From contig NZ_JAKGAS010000019.1 of the NCBI RefSeq assembly GCF_021532655.1, positions 1 to 52,920 on the forward strand: a stretch of DNA of 52,920 nt, in the 5' to 3' direction. Both the position numbers and the translations under genes were made by a program. The notes under the pieces are model-generated. The model was not told the DNA's origin. It searched no databases and saw only the letters and a program-made list of their open reading frames with translations. Below are positions 8,483 to 16,842 of this stretch, in pieces. This DNA is from Paraglaciecola algarum. Its GTDB lineage: Bacteria; Pseudomonadota; Gammaproteobacteria; Enterobacterales; Alteromonadaceae. The stretch's first letter is position 1. Every line of letters begins with the position of its first letter.

Positions 8483-9746
8483 TAGAACACCTCAAATAAG
8501 ACTGTTCTTGATCAAGTTTTGACTTAACAGACCTTATGTATTTCCTTGTGGTGGTTGGTGCGCCTAAACCTTCTGTCTCATGGCCAAGCAACTCTGCAAC
8601 CAATAAGTATGGCCTGCACATATGTGTTATGTTCTCCAAATCAAGACCATCCTCATCTACAGCATCATGAAATTTATCTGTACCAAATGAGTGTCTAAGA
8701 ATATGATAAGTATGTTTTTCCTCTAGTAAATGAAGATAATCAGGTAATAACCCTAGTTGTTGCTTTTCAATCACTAAGTTTCTAGCCGCTTTAAAATCTC
8801 TTGTTCCTTGATACTCTTGAATACCATGAATAACCCGACTTTGAGGATCAGTCAAAAACAATGAGTCCTCAAGACTTTCCGGTCTTTCTATCTCATTGTA
8901 AAGCTTGAATCGCAACATCACATCTCGTGGTATATAAATCCATCTTGACTTCCCACCAATACCACCTCTACGGCCTTTCGAATATTTTCCTTGTAACCAA
9001 TAATCGAATTTTTGCGTTTTTTCTTTTTCTCTTAGATTAAGTCTTTCTTCTGTATCAATTAAATCAAAAAATGATTTCATGCCGGAGTACGTAGTATTAC
9101 CAACTTTGAAATCACTCAATAAAAACCCCATATTTTCCATAGTACGAAGGCCACATTCACCACCTGCTCGCAAGGTACATTCTGTTCTTAAATTATTAGC
9201 ATTAGCGTATAGTTCTGCTCTCATTCTAGGAGAAAGGTACTGAACAACATTTCTTCTTTTTGTATTATCTCTTGCAAGAGCTTTATAATCGCTTTTAACA
9301 TTTATCTCCTTCAAATTTGTTAGCCCAACAAAAGCTAGATAGTTATAGTAATACCTCAAACCATTAACTGCTTTCTCAACCATTTTTTCACTGGAGTTTC
9401 TTTCACCAATTAAGAAATCATTAATGTAATAGTTAAGAATCTCTTCAGGGAGGTTGTGATGGTTTTCCAATGAGATTGAATGTGTTTTCTCTAAATAAGT
9501 CTTAATCCACAATAGGAACTTTCTTAATTCGTAAAAACAATCCTCAATTTTGCTATCAGATAACATTACTTTGTTCAGCTCAGCTCCTTTAATACGCCTC
9601 TTTTCAGAGCTATCAATCCATGCTAGCTTGTAAGCTGATTTATTTTTTTTAAGTGAATATAAATATAAGTTTGGTAACACTAATGGGATTCCATCAAAGT
9701 CACATATCATCATTGTTTTATATTTTTCACTTCGAAAATGGTACAT
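8475..9746 (-). CDS. gmtY: Tyrosine recombinase at the island edge (GmtY-like)
   Basis: This is a phage-integrase-type recombinase of about 423 aa, counted from the ATG at 9746; a TTG one codon upstream is also possible. The N-terminal part includes a likely SAM-like core-binding region around residues 65-145 (FLLWIKTYLEK...RYYYNYLAF). The catalytic part shows Arg201 in GECGLRTME, His348 and Arg351 in YHILRHSFGT, His389 in ELLGHET and nucleophile Tyr403 in TRKYIRS. The set is complete, so it should be active. It is the first gene of the operon and starts about 90 bp from the junction with the interrupted chromosomal gene, the usual place for an integrase next to its att site. It probably catalyses site-specific integration and excision. 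Confidence 0.75.
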   Translation of the reverse strand: MYHFRSEKYKTMMICDFDGIPLVLPNLYLYSLKKNKSAYKLAWIDSSEKRRIKGAELNKVMLSDSKIEDCFYELRKFLLWIKTYLEKTHSISLENHHNLPEEILNYYINDFLIGERNSSEKMVEKAVNGLRYYYNYLAFVGLTNLKEINVKSDYKALARDNTKRRNVVQYLSPRMRAELYANANNLRTECTLRAGGECGLRTMENMGFLLSDFKVGNTTYSGMKSFFDLIDTEERLNLREKEKTQKFDYWLQGKYSKGRRGGIGGKSRWIYIPRDVMLRFKLYNEIERPESLEDSLFLTDPQSRVIHGIQEYQGTRDFKAARNLVIEKQQLGLLPDYLHLLEEKHTYHILRHSFGTDKFHDAVDEDGLDLENITHMCRPYLLVAELLGHETEGLGAPTTTRKYIRSVKSKLDQEQSYLRCSND

Positions 9747-9835
9747 CAATTATGTCTCGCTCTAATTCAATTTACATAATAAACAACCTTTTCCGCAATA
9801 GATACATTATTATCTTTATTAGTGGGCGTCCGTTT

Positions 9836-10852
9836 CCCTTCGGTCATGGCGGTGAAGTCGCTTTACATTACATGATGCGCGAACATGGTGGGTTTGAAGG
9901 TAATGGACAAACGTTTAGAATAGTCACTCGTCTTGAACCTTATACTGCTGATGCAGGCATGAATCTTTCCCGCCGCACCCTATTAGGTTTAGTCAAATAC
10001 CCTAATTTTATTAATAATCTAACCAATCAAACACTACATATCGAACAACAAAGTATTATTAATAAACGCCAAATTAAAGCCCAAGAGTGGCATCCGCCCA
10101 AAGGCCTTTATGGTTGTGATAAGGATATTTTTGATTGGTTATTGGCGCCATTGAATGTTTCTGACAAACAACTGCTGTCTAGTTTCAATCAAGCTCCAGA
10201 CAAACATGGCAAAACTCAGTTTAAATCATTTGACTGTTCGATTATGGAACTAGCCGACGATATTGCCTACAGTATTCATGATCTTGAAGATGCCATAGTA
10301 ATGGGCATAGCCAATCAACAACAATTCGAACAAGAAGTAATGAAGCCCATTCAGCAAATTGGTGAAGGCTGGTTAAGCCATCACATTGTCGATTTGTCGC
10401 AAAAACTCTTTAGTAATGAACACCATTTACGTAAAGATGCCATTGGTGCCTTAGTAAATTGTTTTATAACCAATATTGAAATCAACGAAGTTGATCCAAA
10501 GTTCTCGGATCAACTATTGGTTTTTAACGCAGTATTCCCGGCTATTTATCAAAACTGTATTTCGGTATTTAAAAAATTTGTATTTAAAAGAGTGATCTTA
10601 AAACCAGAATTACAACTATTAGAATATAAAGGCCAACAAATAGTCATGGAGTTGTTTGAAGCATTTAGTTCGGATCCCATGCGCTTATTGCCAGATAATA
10701 CAAAAACCCGCTGGCTCGAAGAAGAAAAGCGAGATAACGGCCATCGAGTAATTTCGGACTACATAGCGGGTATGACTGACGGATTTGCTTCTAAACTTTA
10801 TTCAACGTTATTTATGCCTACAGGTGTGGGCAATCAAGACACGTTAGGCTAA
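9836..10852 (+). pseudogene. 3' part of a chromosomal (anti-phage-type) dGTPase gene interrupted by the island
   Basis: From 9836 the frame reads PFGHGGEVALHYMM and then EHGGFEGNGQ, RRTLLG, KYPNF, DCSIMELADDIAY and SIHDLEDAI. These are hallmarks of the dGTPase subfamily of about 440 aa common in Vibrio and Shewanella (annotated as anti-phage deoxyguanosine triphosphatase). About 110 N-terminal residues are missing, including the THSLEV histidine and the HD metal ligands; the break falls inside the conserved GHPPFGHGGE motif. The frame stays open leftward into the island to an ATG at 9752, so a chimeric protein of about 366 aa could be made, but it would lack the metal site. The remaining sequence has no further frameshift, which suggests recent interruption. 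Confidence 0.85.
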
Positions 10853-10970
10853 TGGTTCAGATATTGAAAATTAATTAACTGTAATCGTGATACTTTTGTG
10901 AAGTAATTTTTATCCTAACCATAAGGTCTGTTTATATACAAACCTTCGGAATTTAATTGAGTAGACATTT

Positions 10971-11975
10971 ATGCTGATCAAACATCCTAAAAAAAGTGAT
11001 AGTAAAGAAAATCAAGTAACTGATGAAAGCATTTATAAGGATCGTAGACGGCTCTTAAAATCACTAGGTTTTATTGGTGCAGGTTCGTTGTTATCCACTA
11101 CTCCATCCCATGCTTTAAACTTGTTTGGATCAGATGAAAGTCAAACATTTCAAACTAAAGCGCTAAAGTTCACTCAACCAAAACCATATCAGATCAAAGA
11201 AAAGCTCACACCTGAACAAAAAGTCATTAGCCATAACAATTTTTACGAATTTGGTACCAGTAAGTCAGATCCCATTGCCAATGCCCAAGAGTTTAAAGTT
11301 GATCCTTGGTCGTTAACCATTGAAGGCCTAGTAGAAAAACCTATCACTCTTGGATATGAAGACTTATTTTCAAAATTTGATTTAGAAGAACGAATTTATC
11401 GTATGCGCTGTGTTGAAGCTTGGTCTATGGTCATTCCTTGGATTGGCTTTTCACTAGCCAATATAATCAAACAAGCCAAACCAATGAGTACAGCCAAATA
11501 CGTTGCGTTTGAAACCTTGCATGACCCAGACCAAATGCCGGGACAACGCAGCCGATTTAGTGGAGGTGGAATTGATTATCCTTATGTGGAAGGCTTGCGT
11601 TTAGACGAAGCCATGCATCACCTCACTCTTATGTCGGTGGGTTTATATGGTAAAACTTTACCTGCACAAAACGGTGCACCTATTCGATTAGTGGTCCCTT
11701 GGAAATACGGTTTTAAAAGTATTAAGTCCATAGTTAAAATACGCTTAACCGATAAGATGCCTCCTACTACTTGGAATTTATTGGCTAGAAGAGAATATGG
11801 CTTTTACGCCAATGTAAACCCCCAGGTCGACCACCCTAGATGGAGTCAAGCAAGCGAGCGCAGGATCACCTCTGGCGGTTTATTGACCCGGAACAGGATC
11901 CCCACTCAAATGTTTAACGGCTACGAAGAAGTAGCTTCGTTATATTCCGGCATGGATTTAACCAAGCTGTATTAA
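10971..11975 (+). CDS. msrP: Protein-methionine-sulfoxide reductase catalytic subunit MsrP
   Basis: This is a 334-aa molybdopterin enzyme of the YedY/MsrP family that repairs oxidised methionines in periplasmic proteins. A twin-arginine signal is visible (RRRLLKSLGFIGAG, residues 25-38), so it is exported folded. Cys147 in MRCVEAWSM is the expected Mo ligand. WSLTIEGLVEKP and VVPWKYGFKSIKSI are family signatures. It lies 13 bp upstream of msrQ, the haem membrane partner, in the usual two-gene operon. Length and motifs are complete. Confidence 0.95.
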   Translation: MLIKHPKKSDSKENQVTDESIYKDRRRLLKSLGFIGAGSLLSTTPSHALNLFGSDESQTFQTKALKFTQPKPYQIKEKLTPEQKVISHNNFYEFGTSKSDPIANAQEFKVDPWSLTIEGLVEKPITLGYEDLFSKFDLEERIYRMRCVEAWSMVIPWIGFSLANIIKQAKPMSTAKYVAFETLHDPDQMPGQRSRFSGGGIDYPYVEGLRLDEAMHHLTLMSVGLYGKTLPAQNGAPIRLVVPWKYGFKSIKSIVKIRLTDKMPPTTWNLLARREYGFYANVNPQVDHPRWSQASERRITSGGLLTRNRIPTQMFNGYEEVASLYSGMDLTKLY

Positions 11976-11988
11976 TGATTTTATATTA

Positions 11989-12621
11989 ATGATCAAACTC
12001 AAAATCATGCACATGACTGTGCTAAAAACCATAATCCACTTAGTGAGTTTAGGCCTTTTAGTTTTAACCTTTTATCAAGCAATTAACGATCAATTAGGTG
12101 CAGATCCTGTAGAAGCTTTGCTTCATTTTACAGGTATTGGCGCTTTTAACTTATTGCTTCTCTCGCTATTGGTTTCTCCACTAGCCAAGTTCAGTAAACA
12201 AATAGTGTTTATTCGGATCCGCCGATTATTAGGTTTATATGCGTTTTTCTATGGGTTAAGTCATTTTGTAAGTTACATAATATTTGAATTACAACTCGAA
12301 TGGACACTTTTACTGTCAGAAATCATCAAACGCCCCTATATCACAGTTGGTTTTGCCGCATTATTGATATTAACGGCCTTAACAATAACCTCGACTCAAT
12401 CCATACAAAGAAAAATGGGCAGAACTTGGCAAAAGCTACATAACTGGGTTTATGTAGCCGGGTTATTAGTTGCACTGCACTTTATATGGTCTGTTAAATC
12501 AAACCTCATTGAACCGTTAATTTATTGGTTAATACTCACTCTATTACTAGCAACTAGAACCAATAAACTTAAATTGTTTTATCGTAGGCGCTTCTCTAAA
12601 AATCCCCCTAATAAAAAATAA
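11989..12621 (+). CDS. msrQ: Haem-binding membrane subunit MsrQ
   Basis: This 210-aa integral membrane protein of the YedZ/MsrQ ferric-reductase-like family passes electrons from the quinone pool to MsrP. Several hydrophobic helices are visible, with histidines in GLSHFVSY, KLHNWVY and ALHFIW that fit haem ligation. The C-terminus is short and basic (LFYRRRFSKNP). It follows msrP closely. The start could also be the internal Met at codon 7 or 9, since no clear ribosome binding site marks the first ATG. Confidence 0.92.
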   Translation: MIKLKIMHMTVLKTIIHLVSLGLLVLTFYQAINDQLGADPVEALLHFTGIGAFNLLLLSLLVSPLAKFSKQIVFIRIRRLLGLYAFFYGLSHFVSYIIFELQLEWTLLLSEIIKRPYITVGFAALLILTALTITSTQSIQRKMGRTWQKLHNWVYVAGLLVALHFIWSVKSNLIEPLIYWLILTLLLATRTNKLKLFYRRRFSKNPPNKK

Positions 12622-12655
12622 GTACAAAAATTCCACAAAAAAAGCTTGCATGATT

Positions 12656-12704
12656 ATTTATACAGTACTACTGTATATCCAACCACTGTATATAACATCA
12701 CTAC
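12656..12704 (+). promoter_or_regulatory. Cluster of SOS-box-like half-sites upstream of the SulA-like gene
   Basis: Within 50 bases before the gene there are three ACTGTAT/ATACAGT motifs: ATACAGTA at 12660-12667, TACTGTAT at 12668-12675 and CACTGTATATA at 12684-12694. The first two form a perfect inverted repeat around one C. None is a perfect CTGT-N8-ACAG LexA operator. The best arrangement, 12684-12703, keeps the left half and most of the right half. LexA control is inferred from this and from the downstream gene's likely role. Confidence 0.4.
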
Positions 12705-12717
12705 TGAGAATTAAATT

Positions 12718-13098
12718 ATGGCAAGTGTACATGCAATATCACATCAAGCAATTCCATCTACAGCTTTAAATATAACGCTAAACCGCTCAGAGCAACTAGC
12801 TGTTGAAGAATATTCCTCTCCACAAAAGTGGACTTATTTATTAGCCAATACTATTCGATTCAGTGATAAACAAACATATTGCATAAGACTTCGAAAACCT
12901 GAACAGTCTAGGTTACATACTTGGGTTGAAAAAATAGCGACTAGTGGGCAGTGCTCACGTTTATTTATTGAACAACTTTCGATAGACGAAATGAGTTTTA
13001 AAAGAATTAAACAAATTTGCACAGAGCACAATGTCACCTTAATCAACTTATTACATCAAGCAGACCTAGAAAATAATGTTGTTCAAGGACCTTGGTAG
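12718..13098 (+). CDS. SulA-like cell-division inhibitor / SOS-response protein
   Basis: This 126-aa protein has the outline of the SulA/ImuA superfamily: a tryptophan-led strand-helix unit (SPQKWTYLLANTI), then HTWVEKIATSGQCSRLFIEQLSIDEMSF, where SG followed by a hydrophobic strand and LS-DE matches the SulA core. SulA blocks FtsZ assembly during DNA damage. It is shorter than E. coli SulA (169 aa), and the C-terminal VVQGPW is intact. SOS-box-like half-sites lie just upstream. It stands alone, not beside lexA. Similarity is moderate, so a general SOS-associated protein is the fallback call. Confidence 0.55.
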   Translation: MASVHAISHQAIPSTALNITLNRSEQLAVEEYSSPQKWTYLLANTIRFSDKQTYCIRLRKPEQSRLHTWVEKIATSGQCSRLFIEQLSIDEMSFKRIKQICTEHNVTLINLLHQADLENNVVQGPW

Positions 13099-13233
13099 GT
13101 CAGGTACCTGCCTTACATTTTATAATACTGGCGTAAGAAATATATGTGGTTAATAAATCAAGTTGTTGACTCAAGTATGTTTGATCACCTAGGCTGAGGA
13201 ACATTAATTCATTGTTTTATTTAAATAACTAAG

Positions 13234-13701
13234 ATGACCACCTGTTACTGCAATAGTGGACTAACGTTTAGCCAATGTTGCCAACCTTACCTTCAAAAGA
13301 CACGTAATGCTCCAACTGCTGAAAGTCTAATGCGCTCTCGGTTTAGTGCTTATGTAAGAAAAGATTTTGAATATATTTTAAAAACCTATGCTGAAGAGCA
13401 ACGCTCAAAACTATCAATAAGTGAGTTAGAACAAAGCGCCGAAGATACACATTGGTTATCGTTACAAGTTGTTGATCATTCTTCCAAAGAAAACTCAGCT
13501 CAAGTGGAGTTCAAAGCCTACTACCAAATTAGTAATCAATATTACGTTATGCACGAATTATCAGATTTTGTCAGAGTAAATGATTGTTGGTTTTACACTA
13601 CAGGCACTATGCAACAAGATACGGGGGAAATTAAACCAGAAAGAAACTCTACATGTTTATGCGCTAGCGGTAAAAAATTTAAAAAATGTTGTGGGAAATA
13701 A
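13234..13701 (+). CDS. ychJ: YchJ family SEC-C domain protein
   Basis: This 155-aa protein is of the UPF0225/YchJ family. An N-terminal SEC-C zinc motif (Cys4, Cys6, Cys15, Cys16 in CYCNSGLTFSQCC) is followed by an NTF2-like middle domain (SLMRSRFSAYVRKDFEYILKTY) and a second SEC-C motif at the C-terminus (CLCASGKKFKKCC, residues 141-153). Biochemical function is unknown; SEC-C motifs often bind zinc and ribosome- or SecB-linked partners. The gene is monocistronic and convergent with the solute-binding protein gene at 13719. Confidence 0.88.
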   Translation: MTTCYCNSGLTFSQCCQPYLQKTRNAPTAESLMRSRFSAYVRKDFEYILKTYAEEQRSKLSISELEQSAEDTHWLSLQVVDHSSKENSAQVEFKAYYQISNQYYVMHELSDFVRVNDCWFYTTGTMQQDTGEIKPERNSTCLCASGKKFKKCCGK

Positions 13702-13718
13702 TGTGGTGCAATGGCGAG

Positions 13719-14459
13719 TTAATCTAAATATTGAGAAAGTATTTTAGCTATATCACCTTGTTTTTGTAACCTTATAATTGTTTGGTTTATTTTAGGCATC
13801 AAATACTGTAGTTCTTTTCTCAATCTTAGTACTATTTCTCCCTTGCTGTGTATAGGCCCAAAACTAATCTCTAGGTCATGTTTATCAGACCAATATAAAG
13901 CAGCTGCACGTTCCATAATAGCCACAGAATAACGCTTTTTACCTAACCCTAAAATAACTTCACTTTCTGATCTAAAGTCAGACCGATTAAACTTATTATC
14001 GTCATGGTAATAATAACCGGCTACTGTACCTACCAACTCCCCGTGGATATCTTCAAGTGAGACATAGGTAATGGATGTAGAGTGTAAACTGACTAAATAT
14101 TCAGTCACTTCAATTATCGGCATACTGTAGATAAAATTACCCTTGTCGTGGCTAGCGATCCATTCAGGGTTTACAAGATCAAAATCTAAATTTCCTGCGT
14201 GAAGTTCGACTAATGCTCGTTTGATTGGTAGCGGGGTTGATTTCGCTTGTATGTTTGCCTCTTCCATCAACAAAGGGACTATTTCGTTGAATATTCCAGG
14301 CCGAGAAGGATCGTCAGTAATTGCATAAGGAACCCAGCCACCTGCGGGATCATTACTATAACGTAATTTAGTCTGACTTACGGAGGGTGACTTAGCTTCA
14401 GTTATAAAACTCGTACTCAAAATAAATAACACAGCACAATATAAAATATGGCTTTGCAT
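13719..14459 (-). CDS. Periplasmic solute-binding protein, family 3-like
   Basis: This is a 246-aa protein with a cleavable signal peptide (MQSHILYCAVLFILSTSFITEA). The following sequence is of the amino-acid-binding-protein fold: LRYSNDPAGGWVPYAITD, GIFNEIVPLLMEEANI, and EIVLRLRKELQYLMPKINQTIIRL near the end. No ABC permease or ATPase lies nearby, so it may be a sensor or scavenging protein rather than an ABC component. It lies 79 bp downstream of a membrane winged-helix regulator on the same strand and may be cotranscribed with it. The ligand is unknown. Confidence 0.75.
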   Translation of the reverse strand: MQSHILYCAVLFILSTSFITEAKSPSVSQTKLRYSNDPAGGWVPYAITDDPSRPGIFNEIVPLLMEEANIQAKSTPLPIKRALVELHAGNLDFDLVNPEWIASHDKGNFIYSMPIIEVTEYLVSLHSTSITYVSLEDIHGELVGTVAGYYYHDDNKFNRSDFRSESEVILGLGKKRYSVAIMERAAALYWSDKHDLEISFGPIHSKGEIVLRLRKELQYLMPKINQTIIRLQKQGDIAKILSQYLD

Positions 14460-14538
14460 TAATACTTCACATGCTTAGAAAGTTAATAAATACATTAAAC
14501 GATGAAACTAACAAAAGGTCAAAAAAATACGCTCTTCT

Positions 14539-15846
14539 TTATTCAGCTGAAGTCCATATAGCACTACTATCTACTGTTCCGGCATATATAATTTTATGTT
14601 TAATATCAACACCATCCATGCTTGGCACTTTAAATATCATTTCAAAATTATTTAAGCTAGATAATTGATAGTCACTTATTAGAGTTTCAAACTCTTTTGA
14701 CCATAAATCCGTGTTATTAGTCATGTACCAACTTACCTGCATAATAGACGGATCGGAGAAACCAGACATAATATAAATTTTATTGTTTCTTGGACCATCA
14801 ACTTTAGCGAATAACCCATAATCAATATAACTTTCGGTTATATTTTGTGGGGAGGAATAACGTTTAGTGAGATCGTCATTTGCTAACACTAAATTATGTT
14901 TATCAACCTGAAAATGAGAGCCTTTAAAATACTCTTCTAAGATCCCCATGGCATTAAGTGGGCCGAGATATATGATGTCAAAAGTTCGCAAATGGTAAAC
15001 TGTTAGTTCGGAGGCTATGCGGTAATTCACTCTTTTTTTATCATCAATTAAATTAAATATATTTTTTAAGGCAATAACACTGCCTTTATTCACTAATTTC
15101 TGCCTAAAACCCATAGTTATATTGGAAGCTTCTGGATATTTAGCTAAGTACTGTTGAAGGTCGTCATCTGAATTAACGTTAGTATCAAGGATAGTTCTAC
15201 GTCGATTTAAGCTTTCTTCAAACTCGGAGAAGTTATAAATATCCCCTAAGACCACCATAATAGGCTTTGTTGATGATTCTAAATCAGCCCAAAGTAAATG
15301 TGTTTTAGCCCTGGTTTTGGCCAACTTAGGAGTGCTACCTGCGTCATAAAACCCTAGAAATAAATTAACTACTATAGATACAACTAATAATATGACTAAT
15401 ACATAAGTGGGCTTAAGATAACCAGTGAGTGCTTTATCTTCTTTACGCGCTGAAGCGCTAGCGGTATTGACAGGGTTAACTTCGGTATTTTTCTTAAATA
15501 CTAATCGGTAACCACCGATAGGAATGGTGATAACAAAAGTTTCTTTGATACCTTTTGATGAATAATAATTTTCAAGCTTTTTTCTAAGATTTGAAATATT
15601 AACTCTAACGGTTGAATCATCAGTAGGATTAAAGTCAGAGCTTTTACCAAATACGTCAATCGCTATTTCGATTTCTTTAGGTATATAACTCTCTGAGTGA
15701 CCATCGTCTTTCGACTCTAATTCTCGATTAAGTAGATATTCAAGTAATTTTTGTTGATTTTTGGAACGACCAAGAGCACTACTATTAATTCGTTCTAGTT
15801 GTGCTTGGGCTTCTTGCTTAGAAGGTAAATAACTATTTTCAGACAC
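14539..15846 (-). CDS. Membrane-anchored winged-helix transcriptional regulator
   Basis: This is a 435-aa protein. Residues 1-120 contain an OmpR/CadC-like winged-helix domain (IDVFGKSSDFNPTDDSTVRVNISNLRKKLENYY, then FVITIPIGGYRLVFKK). One transmembrane helix follows at about 147-167 (VLVILLVVSIVVNLFLGF), then an extracytoplasmic domain of about 260 aa with no motif I recognise. The layout is that of CadC/ToxR-type one-component regulators, which sense outside and bind DNA inside. The start is a GTG. The downstream solute-binding protein on the same strand may be its target or sensor partner; this is inference. Confidence 0.75.
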   Translation of the reverse strand: MSENSYLPSKQEAQAQLERINSSALGRSKNQQKLLEYLLNRELESKDDGHSESYIPKEIEIAIDVFGKSSDFNPTDDSTVRVNISNLRKKLENYYSSKGIKETFVITIPIGGYRLVFKKNTEVNPVNTASASARKEDKALTGYLKPTYVLVILLVVSIVVNLFLGFYDAGSTPKLAKTRAKTHLLWADLESSTKPIMVVLGDIYNFSEFEESLNRRRTILDTNVNSDDDLQQYLAKYPEASNITMGFRQKLVNKGSVIALKNIFNLIDDKKRVNYRIASELTVYHLRTFDIIYLGPLNAMGILEEYFKGSHFQVDKHNLVLANDDLTKRYSSPQNITESYIDYGLFAKVDGPRNNKIYIMSGFSDPSIMQVSWYMTNNTDLWSKEFETLISDYQLSSLNNFEMIFKVPSMDGVDIKHKIIYAGTVDSSAIWTSAE

Positions 15847-16049
15847 TGATTACCCTATTATTACAACGATATTATTTTTATTCTTTTAGCAGATAGCAGT
15901 TAAATACTGCTAACCAATATACCTAATTGCGATACTAACAGCATGCTTACTTACAGTCCAAACATGCGCTTCAGTCTGGCTTTTATGTAAATGAGTAATT
16001 TTCACAATTAATCGTCGATCCAATTAGTCGTCGATCAAAGTAGGATAAA

Positions 16050-16814
16050 TTATCTAACTGCAAATAATGTATAAAAATTATCAGTGGTAACTTGTGCTAG
16101 TTTATCTACAGAAATACCTTTTAAATCAGCAATAAATTCGCCTACTTCTCTAACATAACCTGGCTGATTTTGTTTACCGCGATAAGGGACTGGTGCTAAC
16201 CAAGGAGAATCAGTTTCGATTAACAGGTTTTCTAATGGAATTTTTTTAACTACCTTCTGCAATTGGGTGGCGGTTTTGAATGTGACTATGCCAGAAATAG
16301 ATATATAAAAACCTAGTTCAATTGCTGCTTGAGCCATTTCCCAGTCTTCAGTAAAACAATGTAAAACTCCTTTAGTTTCAACGGATTTATACTCCCTAAG
16401 CAGTCTAAGAGTGTCTTCTTTTGCATCACGGGTATGGATAATCAAAGGTTTATTTAAATCGTTCGCCACTTTGATATGGTCAATAAAAGATAACAATTGT
16501 ACTTCTTTGGTATCCGCACTATAAAAATAATCCAGACCAGTTTCACCTATCGCGATCACATCATCATTACTAGCCATTTCCAATAATTCTTGGTAAGTGC
16601 AGGCATCTTCTTGATGTAACGGATGCACACCACAAGATACCGATACATCAGAAAGGCCTTTAACTGTTCCCAACATAGCCGGAAAATCTTTTACCGATAC
16701 CGAGACACATAAAAAGTGTTCTACTCCTCGATTTTTAGCAAAGTTAATGATTTCAGCTAGCTGTTCGGGAGTTTTATCTAATCGGTCTAGGTGGCAATGT
16801 GAATCTACAAACAC
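16050..16814 (-). CDS. TatD family metal-dependent hydrolase (YcfH type)
   Basis: This is a 254-aa TIM-barrel amidohydrolase with all metal-site residues visible: His6 and His8 (DSHCHLD), Glu91 (IGETGLDY), His127 (IIHTRDA), His152 (LHCFTED) and Asp202 (ETDSPWLAP). The family includes 3'-5' DNA exonucleases and D-aminoacyl-tRNA-type hydrolases. It starts with GTG. It sits 28 bp after holB at the end of the fab-to-holB gene string, exactly as ycfH does in E. coli. Confidence 0.92.
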   Translation of the reverse strand: MFVDSHCHLDRLDKTPEQLAEIINFAKNRGVEHFLCVSVSVKDFPAMLGTVKGLSDVSVSCGVHPLHQEDACTYQELLEMASNDDVIAIGETGLDYFYSADTKEVQLLSFIDHIKVANDLNKPLIIHTRDAKEDTLRLLREYKSVETKGVLHCFTEDWEMAQAAIELGFYISISGIVTFKTATQLQKVVKKIPLENLLIETDSPWLAPVPYRGKQNQPGYVREVGEFIADLKGISVDKLAQVTTDNFYTLFAVR

Positions 16815-16842
16815 TTATCTATATTCCTAATTTTTAACTATT

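Larger units (their letters stand above)
1..9835. mobile_element. Integrated island, recombinase end (gamma-mobile-trio-like), left end outside the window
   Basis: A chromosomal dGTPase gene resumes at about 9836 in the middle of its catalytic motif, so foreign DNA must end there. Immediately inside the junction, reading leftward, are four coupled genes including two tyrosine recombinases. Beyond these come a dGTPase, a VbhA-like antitoxin, small unknown genes and an IS3-family end. The composition is visibly more AT-rich than the fab block. The missing 5' part of the interrupted gene is not found anywhere from 1 to 9835, so the island continues left of the window. The arrangement (tyrosine recombinase, large partner protein, second large recombinase at one edge, defence cargo inward) fits my memory of gamma-mobile-trio islands. 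A Tn554-like TnpA/B/C unit is the nearest alternative. Confidence 0.7.

Noticed and set aside
2976..9746. RIT (recombinase in trio) element
   Set aside because: RIT elements have three conventional-size recombinases in a row; here two proteins are very large and one lacks catalytic residues, which fits GMT or Tn554-like units better.
9653..9835. Plus-strand frame leading into the dGTPase remnant from base 9653
   Set aside because: The first part is antisense to the recombinase N-terminus and has no resemblance to dGTPases; only the part from about 9836 is real dGTPase sequence, with a possible chimeric start at 9752.
14471..14668. A 65-codon plus-strand frame
   Set aside because: Most of it is antisense to the C-terminal coding part of the winged-helix regulator and it has no recognisable features.
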